The position numbers were made by a program, and so were the translations under genes. This document shows, piece by piece, positions 43,667 through 52,880 of a stretch of DNA of 64,000 bases; the stretch's first letter is position 1; every line of letters begins with the position of its first letter. The DNA is taken from positions 1,054,001 through 1,118,000 of the forward strand of contig CBDAVM010000002.1 of NCBI GenBank assembly GCA_965200895.1. Direction: 5' to 3'. The DNA is from WTFV01 sp965200895. Lineage in GTDB: Bacteria > Acidobacteriota > Vicinamibacteria > Vicinamibacterales > UBA8438. The notes beneath the pieces are model-generated. The model did no database searches and was not told the DNA's origin. It was given only the letters and a program-made list of their open reading frames with translations.

Positions 43667-45225
43667 GGCTGCGGCTCCCGCGCGAGCGCCTCCTCGACGG
43701 CCGTCCAGACCTTGAACAACTCGTCCGGCACGATGCGCCGCCCTTCCTCCGTCTTCCGCAGGTCGTCGATCAGACGGCGGACCGGCTTCAGGCGATCAGG
43801 GTCTCTGGAAGCGGTGCGGACGAGGTCGTCGAGCAGGGTATCGCCGCCGGCGCCGACTCCCCAGGAAGCGGAGCCTTCTCCGTTCCCGTCATCCCCGGCC
43901 CAGCCGAGCACGGCGTCCAACCCGCCCAGCAACGCCCGCAGGAAGCGGAGGAACTTTTCCGGGCTGTCGAGCAGCCCCCTGAGCACGTGGTGCAGGCGGT
44001 CGGCGGGCATTCCCTCGGCGGGTAGCCGCAGGGTCATGCGGATGTCGTCCACGCCCCGAACGGCGACGCGCAATCGAAAGGCGATGAACGCCGTCAGGCG
44101 TGCAACCGGCAGCCTCCAGCGCAAGGGCCCGTCCAGCCGCAGGGCCTGATCCTCGGCAACCGAGAGGGGCCAGACCACAACCTCGACATCGTCACCGGGG
44201 AGGACGCCGCCGTCGATCGTCAACGTCCAGAGCTCGCCATCGGCAACGCACGTCACGCCCAGATCGGCGTTGACGAGGGCGTCCCGTGCTGCTTCAAGGC
44301 GTTTCCGCGCGGCGGTCATGCACGGGTCGTCCATCGCATGCGCGTTCTCATACGGCACGCACAGCTTCCGGAACCCGCCGTCGAGGAAGCGATCGATGCC
44401 GTACCCGCTGGCGCCTCCTTTGCGTCCCTTCCTGCCCGTGACCGACGCCATCATCTCGACGTTGCCGCCGCCGAACGCCGCCGCGGTCAGGTTCGCGGAG
44501 CCCACGTACCAGGTCACGTCCGAGCCGTGCTCCACCGCGAACATCTTGGCGTGCAGCCCCGACGGGCGGGCATGTTCGCCGGTCGCTGACGCGTCGTCGT
44601 CCACGTCGGACAGTCCATCTTCGGCTTCGCCCGCGGCGGCATCGGACAGGACGAATATCTCCCCCCACTGCGCGCGCGCGTCTGCGGGCAGCCTGTCGAG
44701 CTCCTCCTGCCGGCTCACCAGTATCCGCTCGTTTCCGCTCAGACCGCCGACCGCGGCGAGCCCTGTCCGGTTGACGAACGGCGCCAGGGCGAGCGTTCGA
44801 TGACCGCTCGACGGCGGAATCCAGGATCGACGGCGCCTCGACAATCCGAGCGCATGGAACTCGACCGGCGAGTCGAAGCCGTCCGGGGCGGGGAAGGCGA
44901 TTCGCGCAACCTGATCGGCAAGCGCACCCACACGCTCCGCGACGTCCTGCGGAATCCGGTTCGTCTTCGTGGCCAGTTGCGGCAACTTCAGGAGGAAGTC
45001 ACCCAGCGGCCGGCTTGCCGCGACGCGCCGCCTGCCCCGAGGCGATGCCTCGCTCGCCAGGGCGACATCCCAGGCGCGCTCGAAGGTCAGGTTCCGGGAC
45101 AGAACGGCGACCCGCAGCACGTCCTCCGCCGCTTCGTCCAGCGGCTTGAACCGGGCTGCCCACACCTTGGGATGGAAGGCGCCTCCGTTCGGCGCGGCCA
45201 CCAGATGCACGCTCGACTCAAGCAT
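43663..45225 (-). CDS. PLD-type (HKD) protein, main part downstream of an in-frame TAG
   Basis: 520 aa from the ATG at 45225. Two HKD half-sites are seen: HPKVWAAR at residues 18-25 with SRNLTFERAW, and HAKMFAVEHG followed by YVGSANLTAAAFGG about residue 220. The fold is that of phospholipase-D superfamily nucleases. The codon before this ATG is TAG (45226-45228), and the frame continues upstream for 92 more codons that read as the normal N-terminus of the same protein. This part may be made from the ATG by re-initiation, or the gene may be broken. Its ATGA overlap with the helicase and the shared operon suggest a nuclease partner of that helicase. Confidence 0.8.
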   Translation of the reverse strand: MLESSVHLVAAPNGGAFHPKVWAARFKPLDEAAEDVLRVAVLSRNLTFERAWDVALASEASPRGRRRVAASRPLGDFLLKLPQLATKTNRIPQDVAERVGALADQVARIAFPAPDGFDSPVEFHALGLSRRRRSWIPPSSGHRTLALAPFVNRTGLAAVGGLSGNERILVSRQEELDRLPADARAQWGEIFVLSDAAAGEAEDGLSDVDDDASATGEHARPSGLHAKMFAVEHGSDVTWYVGSANLTAAAFGGGNVEMMASVTGRKGRKGGASGYGIDRFLDGGFRKLCVPYENAHAMDDPCMTAARKRLEAARDALVNADLGVTCVADGELWTLTIDGGVLPGDDVEVVVWPLSVAEDQALRLDGPLRWRLPVARLTAFIAFRLRVAVRGVDDIRMTLRLPAEGMPADRLHHVLRGLLDSPEKFLRFLRALLGGLDAVLGWAGDDGNGEGSASWGVGAGGDTLLDDLVRTASRDPDRLKPVRRLIDDLRKTEEGRRIVPDELFKVWTAVEEALAREPQP

Positions 45226-45504
45226 CTAGTACAGTGGCCGCGCGGATCGCGGAATCCCGATGCCGGTTTCGTCGACGAAGGCATGTACGCAGTCGCCGGC
45301 GTCCCGGATCGCCTGGTACAGCCGTGCCGGATCAGCCAGCATCTCCTCCAGGCCGCCGTCGGGTTGGGCGAGCACCGACAGCGGCAACACGAGCAGCGCT
45401 TCCAGATCGAGGGTGTAGGTGGTCAGCACGGCGAAGTCGAGGCGGTACCCGCTCGGTGGGCGGAACCACTCGAAGGCGACAGCGCGCGAGTCCGGCGAGA
45501 GCAT
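45226..45504 (-). pseudogene. N-terminal fragment of the PLD protein, ended by an amber codon
   Basis: 92 codons from ATG 45504 to TAG 45226. The text (SPDSRAVAFEWFRPPSGY, FAVLTTYTLDLEALLVLPLSVLAQ, HAFVDETGIGIPRSARPLY) is an intact domain-like start and runs straight, in the same frame, into MLESSVHLVAAPNGGAFHPK after the stop. A one-base change from, for example, CAG, AAG or GAG would explain the TAG. Its start shares one base with the DUF6361 stop. Marked as a gene fragment; recoding or stop-restart (TAGATG) is the alternative. Confidence 0.7.
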
Positions 45505-46721
45505 CAGGCCGCGAGTCCCCGATGCAGGTCGATGAGGAATTGCCGGACCCGAAACCAGCGGAAGTCCATCCGACCGACACCGACCCCCGGACTCCAGTCC
45601 ACCAGGCGGTTCCGATTGCCCAGCCGCGCCCGGGCGCCCTTGAGACGCAGCTCGCGTTCGGTGACCAGCATCCGCAACCGATGATCGTCGGCGAGCCTGT
45701 CGGGCTCGCATGCCGCGATGCCGCGCGTCCAGCTTTCGATGAAGCGGCGTTGCGGAAACGCAATGCGCCGACCACGCCGGGCGACCAGCTCCCAGAGCGC
45801 ATCAGGCTCGAACGGACGTTTCTCGTCGGCCTCCGTCGCGGCCCACTGCGCGAGGGCCGCACGGAACTCCTCGATCGACGCCGCCTCGTCCGAATCGAGG
45901 ACTTCACGCCGCTGTTCAGCCACGAGCAGGTTGTAGAGCAACGGCATGCCTTCCACATGGAGCGAAAACCGCCGCGCCAGCTCCAACGTCTCGCGGGTGC
46001 GGCCCGGCGCGCGCCGGGCGTCCGGATCGTCCCAGACGTCCTCTGCCGGTGAATCGGATCCGTTGCGGACCAGCCAGGCGAGCAGCGTGTCGGCGCAGCT
46101 CTCCTCCACGCGGCCGCGCAGGAAGTCGGCCTCGTCATGGGTCAACGCGAACGATGCCTCCCGGGGAAACGCCTGCGGCGGCGCCGGCAGCCGGGGATGC
46201 CAGTGGGCGTCCCGGTTCCAGATCACGCCCGGATCGTCCGCGCGCTCCACGACGCCGCGACCACTCACCAGTGCATCGAAGTGCGCGTGGTACCACCCCT
46301 GGCTCCGCCGGGGCCGGAAGATGCCCCACTGCGTGAGCGCGCTCCAGTAGAGCGAGCTCGGCAACCTCACCAGCGAGCCGCGAGCGACCACGCCAATGAC
46401 GCCTTGCGAATCTTCGCTCCGCTCCAGCGGCCCGATCAGAGCGACTTGCTCGTGACGTGCGGCCCGCTCCATATCGCTGCTCCGGACCCGCCGAGCCTCC
46501 AGCCTCTGGTAGAGCCACGGGATGAAGAGGACGTACCGCAGTCGGGTCTGGATAGACGACGTGCCGGGGAACAGGGCGTCCGAGAGCGCGTCTCGCAGGC
46601 TCCCCAGCCCCATCTCGTCGAGCGTGCCCTGCTCCCTGAACAGATCCAGCACGCGACGCATCCTGTCGCGGTCGCTCGCCGTCAGGTCGAGCCACGTCAA
46701 CTGTGCCTGCATTTCCGCCAT
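45504..46721 (-). CDS. DUF6361 family protein, first gene of the defence operon
   Basis: 405 aa. The opening LTWLDLTASDRDRMRRVLDLFREQGTLDEMGLGSLRDALSDALFPGTSSIQTRLRY matches my memory of DUF6361 proteins, a family seen beside PLD proteins and helicases in predicted antiphage loci. No catalytic motif is evident. It has an Arg-rich, soluble composition, with LYWSALTQWGIFRP and FSLHVEGMPLLYNLLVAEQRRE further on. It is the promoter-proximal gene; its TGA overlaps the PLD ATG. The role is unknown; a sensor or adaptor is possible. Confidence 0.75.
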   Translation of the reverse strand: MAEMQAQLTWLDLTASDRDRMRRVLDLFREQGTLDEMGLGSLRDALSDALFPGTSSIQTRLRYVLFIPWLYQRLEARRVRSSDMERAARHEQVALIGPLERSEDSQGVIGVVARGSLVRLPSSLYWSALTQWGIFRPRRSQGWYHAHFDALVSGRGVVERADDPGVIWNRDAHWHPRLPAPPQAFPREASFALTHDEADFLRGRVEESCADTLLAWLVRNGSDSPAEDVWDDPDARRAPGRTRETLELARRFSLHVEGMPLLYNLLVAEQRREVLDSDEAASIEEFRAALAQWAATEADEKRPFEPDALWELVARRGRRIAFPQRRFIESWTRGIAACEPDRLADDHRLRMLVTERELRLKGARARLGNRNRLVDWSPGVGVGRMDFRWFRVRQFLIDLHRGLAA

Positions 46722-46793
46722 CTCTCGCGCTTCGGTGGCGAGGGCTGTTGCGCGGCGGCGTGCTGCGCGCCAACAGTCTACCGGCTTGCGTCA

Positions 46794-46912
46794 CGCGCCG
46801 AGGTGCGGGAGTGCGGGTGCAGGTCGTGCGGCGCAGCGCCCCGTCTTCGTCGTCCGACGCCTCCGGGTCGCGCCGAGTACGGGAGTGCCGGCGCAGGTCG
46901 TGCGGGCGGCGC
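46794..46912. repeat. About 41-bp imperfect direct repeat upstream of the DUF6361 gene
   Basis: Copies begin at 46794 and 46869, offset 75 bp. The shared text is CGCGCCGAG..CGGGAGTGC followed by GCAGGTCGTGCG, with several substitutions and a short insertion. It lies between the DUF6361 start (46721) and the DUF5916 stop (46938). No gene in 46722-46937. Confidence 0.7.
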
Positions 46913-46937
46913 GCAGGCGCAGACGGGGCCGCGCAGG

Positions 46938-49835
46938 TCAGAAGCGGAACAGCCGGTTGAACTTGACCACGAAGCCGCGGTTGCGCAGGTCCCAGCCGCG
47001 GTCGGGCCGGAACCCGTCGGTCACGTCGCGGTCGTCGGTGTAGACGACGAACAGTTCGCTGCCGGGGCTGTACTCCCAGCGCAGCCGCAGGTTGCTGCCG
47101 AAGGAGTTGTCGGCCGAGTTGTATTGCAGGAGGCCGCTGAAGAACATGCGCGGGTTGAAGGCGTAGTTGACGCGGGTCACGGCCAGGTTCGTCTGGAACC
47201 CGCCGTACGGCGTGTCGATCCAGTTGAACGAGACGCTCGGCTCCACCGACATCTGCGGCAGCACCGCGATGCGGCCCTGCGTCAGCTCCACCGTGGTCAG
47301 ATCCCCGTCGAAGAAGGCGCCCCGCTTCACGGCCACCTGCCCGTTGATGCGCCGCTGCTGACCGACGGCATAGGCCACCCGGGCGTCGGCGAAGCCGTAC
47401 CCCCCGACGGGGATGGAGAAGTCGGCGCCGCGGGGCGTGAACGGCTCGACCAGCAGCTCATAGTTGTCGGTGGCGGTGAACGTCAGCCGGTCGCTGGACT
47501 CGAACTCGGTCTGGAACGCCACGATGTTCTGGCGGGTCTCCAGTTGGTTGACGTCGGCCGTCAGGATGTAGTCGATACTCCCTTCCAGACTGAACTGCCG
47601 GACACTTTCGAGGGACGCGGGCCGGGGACTGAACCTCCCGGTGACGTAGGTGCGGCGGAAATTGTCGCGGCGCAGGAAGCCCACCTCGGGCAGGAAGTTG
47701 TCCTCGACCAGCAGGTGATCGACCTTGAAACCGTAGCGGTCGGCCGCGTACTCGAACGCGCCCTGGTAGCTCGTGTCCTTCCCGCGGTGGTCCGGTCCGG
47801 GCACGCGGGTCCGGGCGAGGTAGGTGATGAGGCTGAGGTTCTCGAAGAAGGCGAAGGTGCCGTCGACACCGTAGGCCTGACTCGACCCGGGGGCCACGCG
47901 GGAGACCGAGCGGTTGGTGAACATGGCTCCCACGGAGCTGCGCCGCAGGAGGTCGCGCCGCAGGCGCACGACCGTGAAGTTGGTCGGGTCGGAGCGGGAA
48001 ACGCTCTCGTCACCGGCGTGGATGTTCAGCGCGCCGACGTCGAACGGGCCGATCTTGCCGGTCACCCGCGCGCCGCCGACGATGGGCACCACGCGGCCCT
48101 CCTCCAGACCGATCTTGCGGCTGTAGAAAAGCTGCGGCACGTTGACGTCGCCGAAGATCCCGCCCACCGGGCCGCCGCCGGGGCCGCCGAAGCGCCCGGT
48201 GACGCCCCCACGGGCGAAACCGAAGATGCCCCGCCCCTCCAGGAAGAACTCGCGTTTCTCCGGAAAGAACAGCGGAAAGCGGGTCAGGTTGACCTGCCGC
48301 TCGTCCACCTCCACCTGGGCGAAGTCGGTGTTCCAGGTGAAGTCGGCGGTCAGGTTCTGGGTGATGCCGTACTTGACGTCCAGGCCGCCGTCCCCGCTGC
48401 GTTCGTCGATCAGTTGGGGGGAGGCGGTCAGGTCGGTCGCCACCCCGCCGATGGCGTACGGCTTGACCTCGATGTTGCGGCTGGCGGGGGGCGGTTCCAG
48501 ACCGACGAGGGACCCGGCCGCCGACACGCGGAAGATGCCGGCCGACCCGCTGCCGCCGCCGGCCGAAATGGGCAACCGCGTCAGGTAGACCCACTCGTTC
48601 TTGCGGCGGATCGCCCGGCGGAGCTGGATGCCCCAGACATGCGGCGGCTCCGAGCGGTAGCGGAGCGTCTTGAACGGGATCTCCATCTCGACCGTCCAGC
48701 CGCCGTCGAAGCGGCCCGTCCGCACGTCCCATACCGGGTTCCAGTCGGCGTTGGGGTTGCCCTCGTTGGTGAACTGCTGGTCGGCGCGGGCGCCGAGCGG
48801 GTTGGTGTAGAAGTTGAAGCCGTTGCGCCGGTCGTAGAAGGTGTCGAAGAAGGCGGTGAAGGTGTCGTTCTGGCGAAGCTGGCTCGTGTCGCGGCGCATC
48901 TCGTTGGCCACCCACTGGCTCTCGGGGGCCGAGTCCCACACGCGCGCCGACACGTAGACGTTCGTGTCGTCGAACAGGATCCAGGCCTCGGTCCGCTCGG
49001 TCGCCGGGGCGCCGATGTCGGGCACCTGCTGGATGAAACCCGTGATCGCTGGCACCGTCTCGTAGACCGGCTCGTCGAGCACGCCGTCGAGCCGGATGCC
49101 CCCCTCGAGGCGGATCGCGCGCACCGTGGTCCGCCCCGCCTCGTCGCGGCTCATCACCGCCGGCGGCACCGGCGCGGGCGGCCCGTCGATCAGAGCGGCA
49201 TCGACGAGGGAACCGGCCGCGGCCGGAATTCGCGGGGGAACCGGCCGCGACGCGGCAGGCGCCGCCGCCGGGGTCGGAACCGCCGCGGCCGGAACTCGCG
49301 AGGGAACCGGCCGCGACCCGGCAGGCGCCGTCTCCGGGATCGGAACCGGCTGCGCACTGGCGACCCGGACCTCGTCGCGCAGCTCCGCCGAGACTCGATC
49401 CTGCAACTCGAAGATGTCACCGGCCATGCCCGTCACCGTGGACGCCCGCAGCACGGCGCCGTCGGCCGCGGCGACGAGTAGCGCCGTGATGCGGATCCGA
49501 TCACCGATTCGCTGGAAGGCGCCACTGATCACGCGATCAGCGCCGGCCTGGCGGCCTGCCTCCAGCGCCCCGGCCGCACCGGCATCAAGGGCCGCGGCGG
49601 TCGCGCGCAGGACACGGGCGCCGCCCATCTGGAGATCGGTCGCGACCGCCTCGGCGAGGCCGACGCCAATCCAGTTGTCCGCCGGATTGCCGGCGAGATT
49701 GGCAAAGGGAACCACGAATACGAGGGCGTCGCCTCCCTGCGAGGCAGCCGTCGCGGATTGAGACCGAGCCGGCGTCGGCGATGCGACGGCCAGCAACGCC
49801 GCAAGAAGTCCCGAAAGGATTCGTGTCATCCGCAT
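46938..49835 (-). CDS. DUF5916 outer-membrane protein fused to a TolB/FlgO-like domain
   Basis: 965 aa from ATG 49835. Signal peptide ILSGLLAALLAVASPTPARSQ. Residues about 35-165 are a FlgO/TolB-N-like domain (VVPFANLAGNPADNWIGVGLAEAV, GADRVISGAFQRIGDRIRITA, DIFELQDRVSAEL). A Pro/Ala/Arg linker with an internal duplication follows, then a CBM9-like beta-sandwich (RLEGGIRLDGVLDEPVYE, AWILFDDTNVYVSARVWD) and the DUF5916 beta-barrel to the C-terminal RLFRF, whose last Phe suits BAM targeting. The next gene is a paralogue without the first domain. Function unknown; substrate-binding outer-membrane uptake is likely. Confidence 0.82.
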   Translation of the reverse strand: MRMTRILSGLLAALLAVASPTPARSQSATAASQGGDALVFVVPFANLAGNPADNWIGVGLAEAVATDLQMGGARVLRATAAALDAGAAGALEAGRQAGADRVISGAFQRIGDRIRITALLVAAADGAVLRASTVTGMAGDIFELQDRVSAELRDEVRVASAQPVPIPETAPAGSRPVPSRVPAAAVPTPAAAPAASRPVPPRIPAAAGSLVDAALIDGPPAPVPPAVMSRDEAGRTTVRAIRLEGGIRLDGVLDEPVYETVPAITGFIQQVPDIGAPATERTEAWILFDDTNVYVSARVWDSAPESQWVANEMRRDTSQLRQNDTFTAFFDTFYDRRNGFNFYTNPLGARADQQFTNEGNPNADWNPVWDVRTGRFDGGWTVEMEIPFKTLRYRSEPPHVWGIQLRRAIRRKNEWVYLTRLPISAGGGSGSAGIFRVSAAGSLVGLEPPPASRNIEVKPYAIGGVATDLTASPQLIDERSGDGGLDVKYGITQNLTADFTWNTDFAQVEVDERQVNLTRFPLFFPEKREFFLEGRGIFGFARGGVTGRFGGPGGGPVGGIFGDVNVPQLFYSRKIGLEEGRVVPIVGGARVTGKIGPFDVGALNIHAGDESVSRSDPTNFTVVRLRRDLLRRSSVGAMFTNRSVSRVAPGSSQAYGVDGTFAFFENLSLITYLARTRVPGPDHRGKDTSYQGAFEYAADRYGFKVDHLLVEDNFLPEVGFLRRDNFRRTYVTGRFSPRPASLESVRQFSLEGSIDYILTADVNQLETRQNIVAFQTEFESSDRLTFTATDNYELLVEPFTPRGADFSIPVGGYGFADARVAYAVGQQRRINGQVAVKRGAFFDGDLTTVELTQGRIAVLPQMSVEPSVSFNWIDTPYGGFQTNLAVTRVNYAFNPRMFFSGLLQYNSADNSFGSNLRLRWEYSPGSELFVVYTDDRDVTDGFRPDRGWDLRNRGFVVKFNRLFRF
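49216..49330 (-). repeat. 49-bp in-frame direct repeat in the DUF5916 linker
   Basis: Copies 49216-49264 and 49282-49330, offset 66 bp (22 codons), about 45 of 49 bases equal. They encode SRPVPSRVPAAA and SRPVPPRIPAAA with flanks. Coding counterpart of the gene-end pairs; here the offset is a multiple of three. Confidence 0.85.
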
Positions 49836-49983
49836 GGAAATTCGCACGCAGTGCCAACCAAGAGTGTCGGTCGCGACCGCTTCGCCCGACAGGGGATGCC
49901 GTTTGCGCGACCGCGACAAGTATGTCAGACGGACCGACGTGCCGGCAGCGTTTACGCGCCGTGCCGGGCGCGACCGGTCGGCG

Positions 49984-52440
49984 CTAGTTTCGGAACAGCC
50001 GCGTGAGCTTGATCACGAACCCGCGGTCGCGAATCCCGTCGTAGCGGTCCGGCCGCAACGGATCGGTGTCCTGCTCCTCCGTGTAGACGACGAACAACTC
50101 GCTGCCGGGCGAGTACTCCCAACGCAGCCGGAGATTGGTTCCCAACGTACGATTCGCAGAGTTGTACTGCAGCAGACCACTGAAGAACATCCGCGGCGAG
50201 AATGTGTAGTTCAGCCGCGACCGCACGAGATCGGTGCGCAACGATCCGCCCGGCAGGTCGATCCAGTTGAACGACACGCTCGGCTCGACCGACAGACGCG
50301 ACGACAGATCGACCCGCCCCCGACTCAGATCGACGGACGTGATCTCGCCGTCGAAGTAGCCGCCCGTCGCCAGCTCGACCCGTCCGTTGAGCAGCCGCTG
50401 CGGGCCGAGGGCGTAGGTGAAACGCGCGTCGGTGAAGCCGTAGCCGCCGACGGGGATGCCGACATCCGCGCCTGACGGGAAGAACGGCTCCTGCAACACC
50501 TCGAAGCTGTCGCTCAGCCGAACACCGAACTGATCGCTGTTCTCCAGCTCGGTCTGGAAGGCCACCTGGTTCTGGCGCGTCTCCAGGAACCCGGTGTCGG
50601 CCGTCAGGAAGTAGTCGTGGCTGGCCTCCAGGACGAACTGGCGCACCGACTCGATGGACCGCGGCCGCGGACTGAAGCGCCCGGACAGCGACGTGCGGCG
50701 GAAGTTGCGCCGGCGCAGGAACCCGACCTCGGGCCGGAAGTTGTCCTCGACGAGCAGGTGGTCCACCTCCAGACCGTATCGATCGGCGCCGTAGTCGAAG
50801 CGGGCCTGATAGCTTCCGTCGCGGCCCGGCGCGCCGGTGGTGCGGGTTCGCGCGTAGTAGCCGAGCAGGTTGACGCTGTCGAAGAAGGAGAAGGTGGCGT
50901 CGGCGCCCCAGGCCTGGTTCGACCCGTCGCCGGAGAGCGACAGCGACCGGTTCGTCACGATCCCGCCGATGCTGCTGCGCCGCAGCAGGTCGCGCTTGAC
51001 CCGCAGCACCGTGAAGTTCGTGTCGAGCGCGCCGGAGATCGCCTCGTTGCCGGTCTGGATGTTCAGCGCCCCGACGTCGAACGCGCCGATCTTGCCGGTC
51101 AGGCGTCCCCCTCCGAGAATCGGCACCGCCTGTCCGCCCTGCAACCCGATGCGGCGGCTGTAGAACATCGTGGGCGCGTCGCCCCCGCCGAGCACGCTGC
51201 CCCGCCGCAGGCTGCGCGCGGTGCGGAAGCTGCCGCGGGCGAAGTCGAAGATGCCGCGCCCCTCGAGGAAGAACTCGCGCTTCTCGGGAAAGAACAGGTT
51301 GAAGCGGGTCAGGTTCACCTGCTGCTCGTCCACCTCGACCTGCGCGAAGTCGGTGTTCCAGGTGAAGTCGGCGGTCAGGTTCTGCGTGACGCCGTACTTC
51401 AGGTCCACCCCGACCTTGCCGTCCCCGTCGAGTCGTCTCTCCGACGGGACATCGACAGCGGCGTCCACCGCGGCGGGAGCCAGTCCGCCGATGGCGTACG
51501 GCTTCACCTCCAGGTGGTTGCCGGCGGGCGGCGCTTCGAGCCCGACCAGCGTGCCGGCCGCGGACACGCGAAAGACCCCGCCGCGCCCGCCGAACCCGGC
51601 GGCCGAGATCGGGATCAGGGTCAGGTAGGCCCACTCGTTCTTGCGCATCACGGTGCGCCGGAGCTGGATGCCCCAGACCTGATCGCGCATCGGCCGGTAG
51701 CGGAGCGATTTGAAGGGGACGACCATCTCGATGGTCCAGCCGCCGTCGAACCGCCCGGTCCGCACATCCCAGACCGGGTTCCAGTCCCGGTTCGGGTTGC
51801 CCTCGTTGGTCAGGGCCTGATCGACGAACCCGCCGAGCGGATTCGCATAGAAGAGCAGCGCGTTGCGACGGTCGTAGAAGGTGTCGATCAGGAAGCCGAA
51901 CAGGTCGTTGTTCAGCATGTTGAAGGCGTCGCGGCGCATCTCGGTGGCCACCCACTCGCTCGGCGGCGCGCTGTCCCAGCAGCGCCCGGCGACGTAGAAG
52001 TTCTCGTCGTCGAACATCACCCAGGCGTCGGTCCGCTCGGTGGCCGGCGCACCCTCGTCCGGAAGCTGCTGGATGAAGTCGGAGACCGGCGCGACCGCGT
52101 CGTAGACCGGCTCGTCGAGCCGGCCGTCGACGCGCAGACCCGCCAGCAGCCGGATGGCGCGCATCGTCGCCTGGCCGCCCGCGCGCGTGATCACGGCCGG
52201 CGGAACCGGCGGCGGCGGACCGTCGATGACCACGCCCGGCGCGACCAGAGGTTCTCCGGAGAGCGGCGCCGGTGTCCCGGCGGGGACGGTCTCCGACGGC
52301 TCCTGGCCGCCGGCGGATGCGGATGCGACAGCCGAACGCAAAGCCTCCACGGGCGGGTGCGGCTCATCGGCTGCCCGCGCCGGGCCGACGAGGACGACGG
52401 CCAGCACCGACGCCGCCACGGCGGCTGCGCGGGTGTTCAC
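49984..52440 (-). CDS. DUF5916 outer-membrane protein with CBM9-like domain
   Basis: 818 aa, GTG start, signal peptide AVAASVLAVVLVGPARA. CBM9-like domain about residues 90-230 (RLLAGLRVDGRLDEPVYDAVAPV, AWVMFDDENFYVAGRCWD), then the barrel with NLTADFTWNTDFAQVEVDEQQVNLTRFNLFFPEKREFFLEGRGIF and the C-terminal LTRLFRN. It is closely similar along the barrel to the upstream-numbered paralogue (46938-49835) but lacks the TolB/FlgO part, so the pair arose by tandem duplication plus domain gain or loss. The GTG overlaps the vapC stop. 49836-49983 between them carries no gene. Confidence 0.85.
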   Translation of the reverse strand: MNTRAAAVAASVLAVVLVGPARAADEPHPPVEALRSAVASASAGGQEPSETVPAGTPAPLSGEPLVAPGVVIDGPPPPVPPAVITRAGGQATMRAIRLLAGLRVDGRLDEPVYDAVAPVSDFIQQLPDEGAPATERTDAWVMFDDENFYVAGRCWDSAPPSEWVATEMRRDAFNMLNNDLFGFLIDTFYDRRNALLFYANPLGGFVDQALTNEGNPNRDWNPVWDVRTGRFDGGWTIEMVVPFKSLRYRPMRDQVWGIQLRRTVMRKNEWAYLTLIPISAAGFGGRGGVFRVSAAGTLVGLEAPPAGNHLEVKPYAIGGLAPAAVDAAVDVPSERRLDGDGKVGVDLKYGVTQNLTADFTWNTDFAQVEVDEQQVNLTRFNLFFPEKREFFLEGRGIFDFARGSFRTARSLRRGSVLGGGDAPTMFYSRRIGLQGGQAVPILGGGRLTGKIGAFDVGALNIQTGNEAISGALDTNFTVLRVKRDLLRRSSIGGIVTNRSLSLSGDGSNQAWGADATFSFFDSVNLLGYYARTRTTGAPGRDGSYQARFDYGADRYGLEVDHLLVEDNFRPEVGFLRRRNFRRTSLSGRFSPRPRSIESVRQFVLEASHDYFLTADTGFLETRQNQVAFQTELENSDQFGVRLSDSFEVLQEPFFPSGADVGIPVGGYGFTDARFTYALGPQRLLNGRVELATGGYFDGEITSVDLSRGRVDLSSRLSVEPSVSFNWIDLPGGSLRTDLVRSRLNYTFSPRMFFSGLLQYNSANRTLGTNLRLRWEYSPGSELFVVYTEEQDTDPLRPDRYDGIRDRGFVIKLTRLFRN

Positions 52441-52880
52441 GTCGCAATCACCTCGACGCGCGCTCGCGCCGGATCGTGGACGGCGAACCTCCGGTCCAGC
52501 GTCGCCAGAATCGCGTCGTGCGACGCGGCGACCGCAAGCAGGTACGCATCCGTGACCTGCCGGTGTCCGAGCAGATGCGTGAATGCGTCTTCGACTCGGC
52601 GGAGCGCCGGTAGCGTCTCCAGGTACGTGTGCCAGCGGTCGCCGGCCAGCCTGAACAGCACATCAAGCGCCTGGGCCGGCGTTCGGCGGATGCCGACGAC
52701 GGCGGGGTTCGCGGAGAGCCGGACGAAACCGAGCTGCGTGAGGGCGCAGGTCGCCCACGCAGGAGCGGGCCGCCGCTCGAGCCGCTCGACGACGGCCCGA
52801 TGGAACTGGTGATTCGGCCAGCCGAGAGCCAGAAGGGCGTTGACGTCGAGCAGCAGCGGCCGGTCCTCAGACGACGCCAT
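52437..52880 (-). CDS. vapC: PIN-domain ribonuclease toxin (VapC-like)
   Basis: 147 aa. The PIN acidic residues are visible: Asp12 in LLLDVNALLAL, Asp in RRVEDAFTHLLG and RQVTDAYLLAVAA, and the C-terminal ILATLDRRF. It is the toxin of a type II pair; VapC enzymes cut tRNA or rRNA. It overlaps the antitoxin gene by 14 bp, and its own TGA overlaps the DUF5916 GTG, so the barrel gene may be partly read through from the toxin operon. Confidence 0.88.
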   Translation of the reverse strand: MASSEDRPLLLDVNALLALGWPNHQFHRAVVERLERRPAPAWATCALTQLGFVRLSANPAVVGIRRTPAQALDVLFRLAGDRWHTYLETLPALRRVEDAFTHLLGHRQVTDAYLLAVAASHDAILATLDRRFAVHDPARARVEVIAT

